Shown piece by piece: positions 23,679-31,902 of a DNA stretch of 64,000 nt. The stretch is from positions 1 to 64,000 of the forward strand of contig CAZLDI010000009.1 in assembly GCA_964558415.1 (NCBI GenBank). Reading direction: 5' to 3'. Positions within the stretch are counted from its first letter, which is position 1. The number at the start of each line of letters is the position of its first letter. The notes beneath the pieces were generated by a model that worked only from the letters and a program-made list of their open reading frames with translations, did no database searches and was not told the DNA's origin. Source of the stretch: CAZLDI01 sp964558415. GTDB lineage: Bacteria; Chloroflexota; Dehalococcoidia; SM23-28-2; RBG-16-64-32. The translations under genes were made by a program, and so were the position numbers.

Positions 23679-24299
23679 ATGACCTACGATTTCCTGAACG
23701 ACACGTACGAGACCGAACGGCTCAAGGTCCTCAGTGTCTGGGGCATGTTCAACGACGAGGACATGACGATACGTCCTCATCCCCGAGATCCCCGTGGCCG
23801 CTGCCTCCTAGAGCACATGGTACATCAGTGCGTGAGCGAGAACCTCTGGTTCAAGAACATGCTGGAGATAGACGTCTCAGCCCCGCCTCTCCCGCGGGAA
23901 GAGACGCGGTTCGAGTTCATCCGCAGGTACGCGGAAGACTCGGGCGGGCGGCTGGATGCCCTCCGCACGAAGCGCACGTCCTGGTGGCGCCAAGAGGTAG
24001 AGTTTTTCGATGTCACTCGGTCCAGGGCCTGGGTTATGGTGCGGAGGCTGACCCACACGGCCCATCATCGGGGTCAGCAGACCGCGCTCCTCCGGATGCT
24101 GAACCGTGAAGTGTACAGCACGTACGGTCCGACCGCTGACACGGGTGGCTTGATGCAGCACGGGGCGCCCGTCATTTACGCGTACCCGGACTTGGATGCC
24201 CTCCTGGAACAGGAGGCGGGCAATCGTGAGAAGGCTCGTCTCTTAGGTCCAGGCCAGAACCCTTCGACGGAGCGTCCGAGTGCAGCTGAGAGCGCGTAG
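23679..24299 (+). CDS. DinB family protein
   Basis: 206 residues. Helical-bundle sequence with candidate metal ligands in LEHMVHQC near the N-terminus and HTAHHRGQ near residue 128-135, the usual DinB His triad positions. DinB/YfiT proteins include thiol transferases and many members of unknown role. The C-terminal 50 residues are polar and family-unspecific. Starts 14 bp after the terminator hairpin; the MOSC gene follows closely. Confidence 0.8.
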   Translation: MTYDFLNDTYETERLKVLSVWGMFNDEDMTIRPHPRDPRGRCLLEHMVHQCVSENLWFKNMLEIDVSAPPLPREETRFEFIRRYAEDSGGRLDALRTKRTSWWRQEVEFFDVTRSRAWVMVRRLTHTAHHRGQQTALLRMLNREVYSTYGPTADTGGLMQHGAPVIYAYPDLDALLEQEAGNREKARLLGPGQNPSTERPSAAESA

Positions 24300-24345
24300 G
24301 GAAGGGCCAAAGGCAGGCGCCGCGGGGCGGGAGGGCCGTACACCC

Positions 24346-24909
24346 GTGGCGGCGCCGGCGCTCGCTTCGGATGCGATCGTCTCTGTTAACGTCTCGCGGG
24401 TGATCGAGGTGGGTTACAGGGGCCGAAAGATCCGGACCGGCATCTTCAAGAGCCCGGTCAGCGGCTGCGTCGCGGTTCACCATCTCGGACTGAACGGCGA
24501 CACGCAGGCCGACCTAAGGGTCCACGGCGGCCTTGACAAGGCGGTGTACGCTTACGCCGCCGAGCACTATGACTTCTGGGAGTTCGAGATGAGCATCAGG
24601 TATCCTTTTGGGCAGTTCGGCGAGAACCTGACCGTCACTGGCGTCGCGGAAGACCGCGTGCGCGCCGGTGACGTCTTCCGCGCGGGTGGGGCCCTTTTTC
24701 AGGTCACGGGACCGCGCTTCCCTTGCTTCAAGCTCGGCATCAGGATGGGCGATCAGAAATTTCTGAAGCGCTTCCTTGAGAGCGGGCGGTCAGGCTTCTA
24801 TCTGCGGGTGCTCGAGGAGGGAGACGTCTCGGCTGGCGACCTCTTCGAACTCGTCGAGACCAGAGAATCCCAACCAACGATCCGCGCCCTCGTTGCACAG
24901 TACCGGTAG
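24346..24909 (+). CDS. MOSC-domain protein (YiiM-like)
   Basis: 187 residues from the GTG at 24346; the open frame to 24280 overlaps the DinB gene and adds non-family sequence. Motifs: GIFKSPVSGCVAVHHLGLNGDTQADLRVHGGLDKAVYAY, GQFGENLTVTG, and the conserved Cys in GPRFPCFKL. MOSC domains handle molybdenum-cofactor-linked sulphur; YiiM reduces N-hydroxylated bases with partners. The standalone length fits YiiM without its C-terminal 3-alpha domain. Confidence 0.87.
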   Translation: MAAPALASDAIVSVNVSRVIEVGYRGRKIRTGIFKSPVSGCVAVHHLGLNGDTQADLRVHGGLDKAVYAYAAEHYDFWEFEMSIRYPFGQFGENLTVTGVAEDRVRAGDVFRAGGALFQVTGPRFPCFKLGIRMGDQKFLKRFLESGRSGFYLRVLEEGDVSAGDLFELVETRESQPTIRALVAQYR

Positions 24910-25021
24910 AACGCGGCCGCCCCATCGGACGAGAGCGCAACCTTCGCCGACAACCACAACGAAGACGACATTAACTACCTGGTCGTCCGTGTGGTCATCA
25001 ACCCCGCGGCTCGGCCTCGTG

Positions 25022-25072
25022 GCAGGCACTGTCGTCCTCATCGTCGCGACGATTGTCGCCGAGACGGACTAG
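25022..25072 (+). pseudogene. Remnant membrane tail, copy of 22279-22329
   Basis: Reads AGTVVLIVATIVAETD and stop, near-identical to the tail at 22279-22329; the two share an uninterrupted 20-nt stretch (25032-25051 and 22289-22308). Upstream there is a Thr/Ser-rich frame but no supported start. Between the MOSC gene and the tRNA nothing else is seen. Confidence 0.5.
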
Positions 25073-25091
25073 CGATAATTTTCCCGCACGA

Positions 25092-25166
25092 GCGGGAGTA
25101 GCTCAGTGGTAGAGCATCTGCTTCCCAAGCAGAGGGTCGCGGGTTCGAGTCCTGCTGGGGGCGCCA
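25092..25166 (+). pseudogene. tRNA-Gly(CCC)-like gene with mismatched acceptor stem
   Basis: D-arm, anticodon arm (TCTGC/GCAGA, loop TTCCCAA, anticodon CCC) and T-arm fold normally. The 5' acceptor GCGGGAG faces TGGGGGC, which pairs at only two Watson-Crick positions, whereas tRNA-Gly needs CTCCCGC. The 3' end instead matches that of tRNA-Arg(UCU). It looks like a Gly tRNA whose 3' acceptor was replaced, probably by integration or gene conversion, and is unlikely to be charged. CCA is encoded. Confidence 0.72.
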
Positions 25167-25187
25167 GATACGATTCCTTGACTCTCA

Positions 25188-25209
25188 GGCCGCCGAACGG
25201 CGGTCGTTT
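25188..25209 (+). terminator. Rho-independent terminator after the tRNA-Gly-like gene
   Basis: GGCCGCC/GGCGGTC stem (7 pairs, one wobble) with a GAAC loop, followed by GTTTT. Confidence 0.65.
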
Positions 25210-25339
25210 TCGCGGAGGCTTAGGGTCATCTCCCACCTGACGTGTCGCTAAGTATGTGGCCTGAGATGCGGAATCATGAGCATCTGTCACGCAAGCTGAG
25301 GGCCACCCCGTAGCACGCTGATGGCGTAAGATTCGCGCC

Positions 25340-25573
25340 ATGGAACGCGAAGTCCGCTATTGCACGACGAAGGATGGCGTCCGCATAGGGTATTGCGTCG
25401 AGGGCGAGGGGCCGCCATTGGTGATTGCGCCATACCTCCTTGAGTCGTTCTCTCTGCACAACCTCTACCCGAGCTTCGCCGACTTCACGGGACAACTCCG
25501 ACAGCCCTCTGTTGTGCTCTGCCGACGAGCGGACTACATGGGCGGCACCCGTTCGTCTATGGCCTCGATCTGA
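25340..25573 (+). pseudogene. 5' fragment of an alpha/beta hydrolase gene
   Basis: The ATG at 25340 opens a typical N-terminus of hydrolases found alone or fused to cyclase domains (EVRYCTTKDGVRIGYCVEGEGPPLV, about residues 3-27). Homology-like sequence fades after about residue 55 and the frame ends without the nucleophile elbow. It runs tail to tail into the GNAT gene. A truncated gene in a region with other fragments. Confidence 0.65.
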
Positions 25574-26180
25574 TCTCGCGCGCATCGCGGCGCATGATCC
25601 AGAAGCGCGGGCCGTCGAGCGGGAATGTGCCCTCGCCAACAACGACGAAGCCGTGACGCCCGTAGTACGCGACGTTCACTTCGTTCGACGTCTCTGTGCA
25701 GCACGGCAGGCCCGCAGCATCGAGCCTCGTGAACATGGCGGTGAGCAACGCCGTCCCCGCGCCTGTCCGCTGCGAAGGCGGGTCGGCCGCGAGCAAATTC
25801 AGGTACCAGTGCGGCCGCCCGCCCATCGCTTGTTCGCGGACGCGCTGAGAGACGGCCATCGCCGCGAACCGCGCCATCACGTACTCGCCCATGCGCGACG
25901 AGATCTCGTGGAAGCCGCTCTTCGTCCCGTCGGGGTCCATGTCGATGCCATCCGACGGTCGATCCCAGATCGCCACGCCGCGCAACGGCGCGCCCGCCCC
26001 GTACGCCTCGCCGCCGAGCATGCCATAGCGCACCGCCGCGCTCATGAACCACGCCATCGCCGTTCGGCGCTGCGTTTCGTCCGGCACCACCCACGTCCAG
26101 ACGGGAGAGTCGAAGAACGCGCGCGCGAGGAGCGCCGCGGCTTCGTCGAGCTGCGGTTCAGTGAGCTTCGTGATGCGCAT
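25557..26180 (-). CDS. GNAT family N-acetyltransferase
   Basis: 207 residues from the ATG at 26180; the longer frame to 26249 lacks a ribosome binding site. The acetyl-CoA site is QRTGAGTALLTAMF (about residue 143-156), with WYLNLLAADP before it and a C-terminal NEVNVAYYGRHGFVVVGEGTF strand-helix typical of GNATs. Substrate unknown. It lies between the tRNA-Gly-like gene and its 3' copy, so it may be cargo of a small integrated segment. Confidence 0.87.
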   Translation of the reverse strand: MRITKLTEPQLDEAAALLARAFFDSPVWTWVVPDETQRRTAMAWFMSAAVRYGMLGGEAYGAGAPLRGVAIWDRPSDGIDMDPDGTKSGFHEISSRMGEYVMARFAAMAVSQRVREQAMGGRPHWYLNLLAADPPSQRTGAGTALLTAMFTRLDAAGLPCCTETSNEVNVAYYGRHGFVVVGEGTFPLDGPRFWIMRRDAREIRSRP

Positions 26181-26327
26181 GTTGGTGCGAGTGTAGCGGT
26201 GGTCGCGCCGTGCTGCAACGCCGGAGCGGAGGGGGCTATTTCTTTGCATTGACCTGGAGACAGAGGTTCATTTCCCGGCGAAATCGCGGAAATTGGACGT
26301 CGCTAGATACGAATCGCGAAACCTAAT

Positions 26328-26373
26328 CTTCCCAAGCAGAGGGTCGCGGGTTCGAGTCCTGCCGGGGGCGCCA
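26328..26373 (+). repeat. 46-nt copy of the tRNA-Gly-like 3' half (att-like direct repeat)
   Basis: Matches 25121-25166 with one mismatch (C here, T at 25156). No 5' half is present. It borders the intact EVE gene just as the 21870 copy borders the EVE fragment. Confidence 0.87.
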
Positions 26374-26449
26374 GAACGGCTGTACAGTCCGTGATCACCG
26401 TCGCGATGTGAGATAATCGGTGCCCGACAGCTAATCATGAGGTGACCTG

Positions 26450-26851
26450 GTGGCTTACTTCCTGGCGAAGACCGATCCGGAGACGTACTCGATCGATGAC
26501 CTGAAGCGCGACGGCACGACCGAATGGGACGGCGTGCGCAATCCCACCGCCGTGAACTTCATCAAGACGATGAAGCCCGGCGATACGGTGATCATCTATC
26601 ACTCGCAGGACGACAAGGCGATAGTCGGCCTGGCGAAGGTGGTGTCGGAGCCGCGGCCGGACGCAAATGATGAGCGCTCCTGGGTGGCGGACTTCCAGTA
26701 CGTCCAGCACGCGAAGCGACGGGTGACGCTGCGGGAGATCAAGGAGTCACACGAGTTCGACGACTGGGCGCTGGTGCGGATCGGGCGGCTGAGCACGATG
26801 TCGGCGCCGGCGGAGTTCTGGGCGTGGCTTCAGGCACAGGGGGCGTTCTAG
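26450..26851 (+). CDS. EVE-domain protein
   Basis: 133 residues, GTG start at 26450 after GAGGTGA. Full-length EVE (PUA/ASCH-like) domain: MAYFLAKTDPETYSIDDL, NPTAVNFIKTMKPGDTVIIYHSQ, GLAKVV and a closing LSTMSAPAEFWAW. EVE domains bind modified bases in nucleic acids and are found alone or in defence genes. Its first 40 codons are duplicated at 22012. Confidence 0.88.
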   Translation: MAYFLAKTDPETYSIDDLKRDGTTEWDGVRNPTAVNFIKTMKPGDTVIIYHSQDDKAIVGLAKVVSEPRPDANDERSWVADFQYVQHAKRRVTLREIKESHEFDDWALVRIGRLSTMSAPAEFWAWLQAQGAF

Positions 26852-26897
26852 GGGACGATCCGGCTGCTGCATCGAGGCCTGCTGGGCCGGCCAATCG

Positions 26898-27851
26898 CTA
26901 GGGCTGCCAGACGGGGTCGGCGTCACTGGCCGGATTGTCGGTGATCCTGGTCTGCGCGCTGCCGTCGGCGTTCATGACGTAGATCTCGGAGTTGCCGTCG
27001 CGGTCGCTTGCGAAGGCCATCTTTTTGCCGTCAGAGGACCAGTGGGGCGACGTGTCAGCGGCGGCGTTGTCAGTGAGCCGTTGCGGGTTGCCGCCGTCGG
27101 CGTTCATGACGTAGATCTCAAAGTCGCCGTCGCGGTCACTGGCGAAGGCGATCTTGTGGCCGTCGGGGGACCAGGCGGGCCCGAAGTCGAAGGCGGGGTT
27201 GTCAGTGAGCCGCTGCGGGCCGCTGCCGTCGGCGTTCATGACGTAGATCTCGGAGTTGCAGGCGGAGCAGCCGACCGGGTTGGGGTCATCGCGACTGGAC
27301 CGGAAGGCGATCCTCTGGCCGTCGGGCGACCAGGTGGGGTAGAAGTCGAAGGCGGGGTTGTCAGTGAGCCGCCGCTGGCCGCTGCCGTCCGCGTTCATGA
27401 CGTAGATCTCCGGATTGCCGTCACGCTCGCTGGCGAAGGCGATCTTCTGGCCGTCGGGGGACCAGGCGGCCTGGTAGTCCTCGGCGGGGTTATCGGTGAG
27501 CCGCTGCGGGGCGGTCCCGTCGGCGTTCATCACGTAAATCTCGGCGTTGCCGTCACGCTTGGTGAAGAAGGCGATCTTCTGGCCGTCGGGCGACCAGGAC
27601 GACCCTTTGTCAACGGCCATGTTGTCAGTGAGTCGCTGCGGGTCGCTGCCGTCGGCGTTCATGGCGTAGATTTCGGAGTTGTCGTCGCGGTTCGTGTTGA
27701 AGGCGATCTTGCCCGCTGGCTGGCCGGTCCCGGGTGTCTCTGTGGGTTGCCCTGTGGGCGCGGGAGTTGCTGGCGCACCGTCCTGAGAGCCGCAGGCGGC
27801 GAGGACGCCCGTCACAAACAGGAAAGCGATAGCGAGGTACTGCCTCGACAT
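26898..27851 (-). CDS. PD40-repeat (TolB-like propeller) lipoprotein
   Basis: 317 residues from the ATG at 27851 (GAGGA just upstream); a frame to 27920 is non-family. Lipoprotein signal with lipobox LAAC (Cys about 20), a Pro/Thr linker, then six to seven near-identical repeats of about 42 residues, each with a strand NSEIYVMNADG, RLTDNPA and WSPDGQKIAF. The regular repeats predict a closed beta-propeller on the cell surface. High DNA identity among repeats suggests recent internal duplication. The ligand is unknown. Confidence 0.88.
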   Translation of the reverse strand: MSRQYLAIAFLFVTGVLAACGSQDGAPATPAPTGQPTETPGTGQPAGKIAFNTNRDDNSEIYAMNADGSDPQRLTDNMAVDKGSSWSPDGQKIAFFTKRDGNAEIYVMNADGTAPQRLTDNPAEDYQAAWSPDGQKIAFASERDGNPEIYVMNADGSGQRRLTDNPAFDFYPTWSPDGQRIAFRSSRDDPNPVGCSACNSEIYVMNADGSGPQRLTDNPAFDFGPAWSPDGHKIAFASDRDGDFEIYVMNADGGNPQRLTDNAAADTSPHWSSDGKKMAFASDRDGNSEIYVMNADGSAQTRITDNPASDADPVWQP

Positions 27852-27920
27852 CGATGGTCCTCGGGGCGAGTCTAGAATTCTATCGATTAGCACAACGCCC
27901 CACCCAAGTGGCTCCATCAA

Positions 27921-28052
27921 CTTTCGGTTCGATGGTGTTCTTTGTCATGATGATGCCTCCTCTATAGGTTTGCCAACCACCGCCAGGAGCGCCAGCCGGT
28001 CTGGCTGAACGACTTTCGCTTAGCGAAGCCGAAGGCCGGGCGGAAGGCCCTT
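27921..28052. other. Intergenic
   Basis: No gene. A small palindrome TTCGCTTAGCGAA (28015-28027) lies beyond the 3' end of the iminopeptidase gene and may be part of its terminator. Confidence 0.3.
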
Positions 28053-29015
28053 TCATTGTCGTGCAAACCGGTCCGTGGCGCGGACCAGCTCTCGGGTGAT
28101 AGCCGCATTGTCGGCGGCGTGGCCGGCGTCTTCGACGATCACGAGCTCGGCGTGTGGCCAGGCGCGCTTCAGCTGCCAGGCGTTGGCGATGGGCGCCTGG
28201 AAGTCGAAGCGGCCGTTAATGAGGATCCCCGGGATGCCGGCTAGCGAGGCGGCGTCGCGCAGCAGGCTTCCGTCCTCGATCCAGGCATCGTGGCGGACGT
28301 AGTGCGTGACTATGCGCGCGAAGGCGAGCGCGAAGGTGGGGTCGGTGAATCTCTGGGCCAGTCCGGGAGCCGGCGGCCACGCCGGGGTCGCTGACTCCCA
28401 CATGCACCACTCGAACGCCGCACGCTCGCGAATGGCGGGGTCAGGATCGCTCAGCAGCCGGTGGTACGCCTCCACGAGGTCGCCGTCGCGTTCGGCTACA
28501 GGCAGGGCGTCGCGGAGCCGCTCCCACTGCTCCGGAAAGAAGAGGGCTACGCCGCCACGGAACAGCCAGTCGAACTCTGCGCGCTGACCGGTGGTGACGC
28601 CGAACAAGATCATTTCGGTGACGCGGTTCGGGTGCCTTTCGGCGTAGGCGAGCGCCAGTGTGCTGCCCCACGAACCGCCGAACACCAACCAGCGCTCGAT
28701 GTCCAGGCGTTGGCGCAGCGCCTCGATGTCCGCGATCAGGCTCGCGGTGGTGTTGCTCGCGAGGTCGATATCGGGTCCGCTGGCGTGGGGCGTGCTGCGG
28801 CCGCAGTTCCGCTGATCGAATAGCACGATGCGATAGGCGCCGGGATCGAAAAGCCGGCGATGCCACGCGGTACACCCGGAACCGGGGCCCCCGTGCAGGA
28901 CCACGGCCGGCTTGCCGCGGGGGTTGCCGCATGTCTCCCAGTACACGAGGTTGCCCTCACCCACGTCCAGCATGCCGTGCTCGTAAGGCTCGATCTCCGG
29001 GTACAGGCGGCTCAT
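28053..29015 (-). CDS. pip: Proline iminopeptidase
   Basis: 320 residues, normal family length. Removes N-terminal proline from peptides. Alpha/beta-hydrolase motifs: oxyanion loop LHGGPGSGC, the family signature FDQRNCGRSTPH, nucleophile GGSWGS (Ser about 113), acid in NGRFDFQAP and His in EDAGHAADN. Cytosolic. The MMPL gene ends 15 bp upstream on the same strand. Confidence 0.93.
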   Translation of the reverse strand: MSRLYPEIEPYEHGMLDVGEGNLVYWETCGNPRGKPAVVLHGGPGSGCTAWHRRLFDPGAYRIVLFDQRNCGRSTPHASGPDIDLASNTTASLIADIEALRQRLDIERWLVFGGSWGSTLALAYAERHPNRVTEMILFGVTTGQRAEFDWLFRGGVALFFPEQWERLRDALPVAERDGDLVEAYHRLLSDPDPAIRERAAFEWCMWESATPAWPPAPGLAQRFTDPTFALAFARIVTHYVRHDAWIEDGSLLRDAASLAGIPGILINGRFDFQAPIANAWQLKRAWPHAELVIVEDAGHAADNAAITRELVRATDRFARQ

Positions 29016-29030
29016 GAAGTGAGTTTGGCT

Positions 29031-31184
29031 CTAGGATTTCGGCATCGGTGCGGGATCCCGGGCGCCTTCAACGCGGATTGTCGGCAGGTAACGGACGAGC
29101 CAGCCGGGCGCCCACCAGTTCGCGCGACCCATCAGCTCCATGGCCGAAGGGACGAGCACGAGCCTGACGATCGTGGCGTCGATAAGGACGGCGAAGGCGA
29201 GGCCGAAGCCGAGGAGCTTGAGGTCACGCAGCTCGCCCAGGACGAAGGAGCCGAAGACGCAGACCATGATCGCGGCGGCGGCGGTGATGACGCGGCCGGT
29301 CGCGGCCAGACCGTCGGCCACAGCGCGCGCGTTGTCGCCGGTGCGGTCGTACTCCTCACGGACGCGGGTGAGGAGAAACACCTCATAGTCCATCGATAGG
29401 CCGAACAGGATCGCGAACAGCATCATCGGCGCCCAGGCCTCGATCGGCCCGTCCTTCCCCTGGCCGATGATGAAGTCGAACCAACCCCACTGAAATACGG
29501 CGACCATGGCCCCGAATGCTGCCCCGATGGAGAGCATGTTCATAAGCACAGCCTTGATTGGCACGACGACGCTGTGGAAGACGACAAGCAGTAGCAGAAA
29601 TGACAGAGCGAGCACTGCCCCAATGAAGAAAGGCATCCGCTCGCCCACGTAGTCGGCGAAGTCGACGACTCCGGGCGGCCCGCCGGCGGTTAGCAGCACA
29701 AGGGAAGTCTCGGCCTCCACCGAGGGGAGAACCTCTTCTCTGAGCCGATGGACGAGATCGGTGGTCTCCTCGTCCTGCGGCGCCGTCGTCGGGTAGACGT
29801 TGATGAGCGCGAGACCGCTACCGCCCAGCGTCTGCGGTGCGGTTATCGAGTCGACCCCGCCCGTCGACTCGAGGCGGCCAGCGAGGGTCTCCAGGCCCGT
29901 GGAATCCGGTGGGCCGGCGTCGCCCTGAGCGACGACGAGGATTGGACCGTTGAAGCCGGGTCCAAACCCTTCGGAGAGTAGGTCGTAGGCCCGGCGGCTG
30001 CTATCGGATTCCGGGCGGTTGCCAGCGTCTCCGAAGCCGAGGCGCAGCGATAGCAGGGGTACGGACAGCAGCAGCAGAATCGCTGAACTGATGATGAGGG
30101 CTGGCCAGGGGTGCGCCTGAATGACGCGGCTCCAGCGCCACCAGATTGTGTGATGGACCTCGCCCGGCTTCTCGTGCCGGTGGGGTAGTCCGAAGCGATC
30201 GATGTTGCGGCCGGCAAAGCCAAGGAGGGCCGGCAGCAGCGTGATCGACGCGCACATCGTCAAGAGTACGGCGAGAACCGCGCTCAAGCTGACGGCGTGG
30301 ATGAAGTCCAGGTTCAACGTAAACATGCCGAGAAGGGCGATGACGACGGTAAGGCCGGCGAAGACGACGGCGCGGCCTGAGGTGTCCAGGCTGAGATGCA
30401 CCGCCGCCTCGGGTGCGAGGCCGTCGCGGAGGGCGTCACGGTAGCGGGAGACGATGAGGAGGGAATAGTCGATGCCGACGCCGATGCCGATCATGGCGGC
30501 GACCTGAGTGGTGAATGAAGGGACCGGCATGATGCGTGCGACGAGGCCGACGAGGGCGACGCCGCAGCCAATGCCGAAGAGTGCGGTGATGATGGGAAGG
30601 CCCATGGCGATGATGGACCCGAAGGCGATCAGGAGAATGATAATCGCGGCCGCGACGCCCACGAACTCGCTGGAGAACGCGGGCTCATCCGCGAAGACGT
30701 CCCCGCCCAGCTCTACGCGTAGACCCTCGACATCGACGCTGTCGCGCAAGCCGCGGATCACCTCCACCTCGTTCGTGTATTCCTCGAACGGACGGTCGGA
30801 GAAGTTCAGTTCGGCGTAGGCGATTGTGCCGCCCTGGGCGACCTGATGTCCGTTTCCGCTCTCGTAGGGGCTGACGACCTCTACGCCGTCTACCTGGGAA
30901 TCGATGCCGATCAGCAGGGAGCCTATGGCCTCACGGACGTTGGGATCATCGACGCCCCGCCCGGCTTCGAACACCACCTGACCCTGAATACCTCCGCGTT
31001 CGGCGACGCCGCTGTTTTCCAGCAGTTCGATGGCCTGCTTGCTTTCCGAGCCCGGCAGCTCGAACCTGGTCTCGAACTCGCCGGCGAACGCCGTAGACAG
31101 GGTGAGCACACCGATCAGGAGCAGGACCCAACCGGCGAGCACGTAGCGACGCCTGCGATAGCAGAACTGGGCGATTGATTTCAC
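29031..31184 (-). CDS. MMPL/RND-type transporter
   Basis: 717 residues from the GTG at 31184 (AAAGAGG 7 nt upstream). Two repeats, each one helix, an extracellular domain and five helices, as in MmpL3-like proteins: first membrane block about 180-360, second about 520-700. The intramembrane GIGVDYSLLIVSRYRD (first repeat) and GLSMDYEVFLLTRVREEYD (second) carry the proton-relay Asp-Tyr pairs. Actinobacterial relatives export lipids; the substrate here is unknown. It may be the last but one gene of the ArsR-led run. Confidence 0.92.
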   Translation of the reverse strand: MKSIAQFCYRRRRYVLAGWVLLLIGVLTLSTAFAGEFETRFELPGSESKQAIELLENSGVAERGGIQGQVVFEAGRGVDDPNVREAIGSLLIGIDSQVDGVEVVSPYESGNGHQVAQGGTIAYAELNFSDRPFEEYTNEVEVIRGLRDSVDVEGLRVELGGDVFADEPAFSSEFVGVAAAIIILLIAFGSIIAMGLPIITALFGIGCGVALVGLVARIMPVPSFTTQVAAMIGIGVGIDYSLLIVSRYRDALRDGLAPEAAVHLSLDTSGRAVVFAGLTVVIALLGMFTLNLDFIHAVSLSAVLAVLLTMCASITLLPALLGFAGRNIDRFGLPHRHEKPGEVHHTIWWRWSRVIQAHPWPALIISSAILLLLSVPLLSLRLGFGDAGNRPESDSSRRAYDLLSEGFGPGFNGPILVVAQGDAGPPDSTGLETLAGRLESTGGVDSITAPQTLGGSGLALINVYPTTAPQDEETTDLVHRLREEVLPSVEAETSLVLLTAGGPPGVVDFADYVGERMPFFIGAVLALSFLLLLVVFHSVVVPIKAVLMNMLSIGAAFGAMVAVFQWGWFDFIIGQGKDGPIEAWAPMMLFAILFGLSMDYEVFLLTRVREEYDRTGDNARAVADGLAATGRVITAAAAIMVCVFGSFVLGELRDLKLLGFGLAFAVLIDATIVRLVLVPSAMELMGRANWWAPGWLVRYLPTIRVEGARDPAPMPKS

Positions 31185-31239
31185 GGGGAGCCTCTTTCAT
31201 CGAGCAGCCCTGTCGCGTTGGATGTCGTTGGCATGGGCA

Positions 31240-31884
31240 TCAGGTCCACAGCGCCGCCGTTTCCCCCTGCTCATCGACTTCGAAGGAGCCGTAGGCGATC
31301 GCGCCGGCGCGATCGTACGTATGGATGGCGACGCCGGTGCTGGAAGTCTTCGTGTCGACCAGCTTCAGAGCGGCGGGCACGGCTCCGCTGGCGAAGAGCC
31401 GCTTGCCCGCGCCGAGGACTACCGGGAAGACCCACAGCCGGTACTCGTCGACGAGATCGTGTTCGATCAGCGTCTGGATCATTTCGCCGCTACCGGTCAC
31501 CTGGATCTCGGCTCCAGACTGCTCCTTAAGGGCGGCGACCGCCTCGGCAACGCCGCCCTCGATGAGGGTCGAGTTGTTCCATGTCACGTTGCCGAGCGTT
31601 CGTGAGGCGACGTACTTGGGGACGCTGTTGAGCTTGGCCGCAACGGGATCGTCGTCCGTAACCCGCGGCCAGTGGGCGGCGAAGATCTCGTATGCCTTGC
31701 GGCCCAGCAGCAGGGCGCCGGCCTTTAGGGTCTGTTCAACGATCGTGTTGCCCATGAATTCGTCCCAGTAGTTGACCGACCAACCCCCGTGCTCGAATCC
31801 ACCGTCGCGGTCTTCGTCGGGTCCGCCGGGCGCCTGCATGACGCCATCAACCGTAAGGAATGTTCCTACAACTAGCTTTCGCAT
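31240..31884 (-). CDS. Dihydrofolate reductase family (RibD C-terminal-like) protein
   Basis: 214 residues. RibD_C fold: MRKLVVGTFLTVDGVMQAPGG at the start, GWSVNYWDEF, LLLGRKAYEIFAAHWP, and GSGEMIQTLIEHDLVDEYRLWVFPVVLGAGKRLF near the end. These proteins bind NADPH but usually are not true DHFRs. It follows SRPBCC genes as commonly seen in ArsR/SRPBCC operons. Confidence 0.88.
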   Translation of the reverse strand: MRKLVVGTFLTVDGVMQAPGGPDEDRDGGFEHGGWSVNYWDEFMGNTIVEQTLKAGALLLGRKAYEIFAAHWPRVTDDDPVAAKLNSVPKYVASRTLGNVTWNNSTLIEGGVAEAVAALKEQSGAEIQVTGSGEMIQTLIEHDLVDEYRLWVFPVVLGAGKRLFASGAVPAALKLVDTKTSSTGVAIHTYDRAGAIAYGSFEVDEQGETAALWT

Positions 31885-31902
31885 GTTCCGAGTCCTTTCT
31901 TT

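Noticed and set aside
25081..25098. Circularly permuted tRNA: TTCCCGC just before the tRNA-Gly 5' end pairs with its acceptor strand
   Set aside because: The hairpin is only 7 bp with a 4-nt loop and there is no CCA or other permuted-tRNA feature; probably chance or a leader hairpin.
25069..25341. Minus-strand frame reading PAGLEPATLCLGSRCSTTELLP
   Set aside because: Antisense of the tRNA-Gly-like gene, another typical false gene.
26898..27780. CRISPR or non-coding tandem array
   Set aside because: The repeats are in frame, about 126 bp long, and encode PD40 propeller blades.
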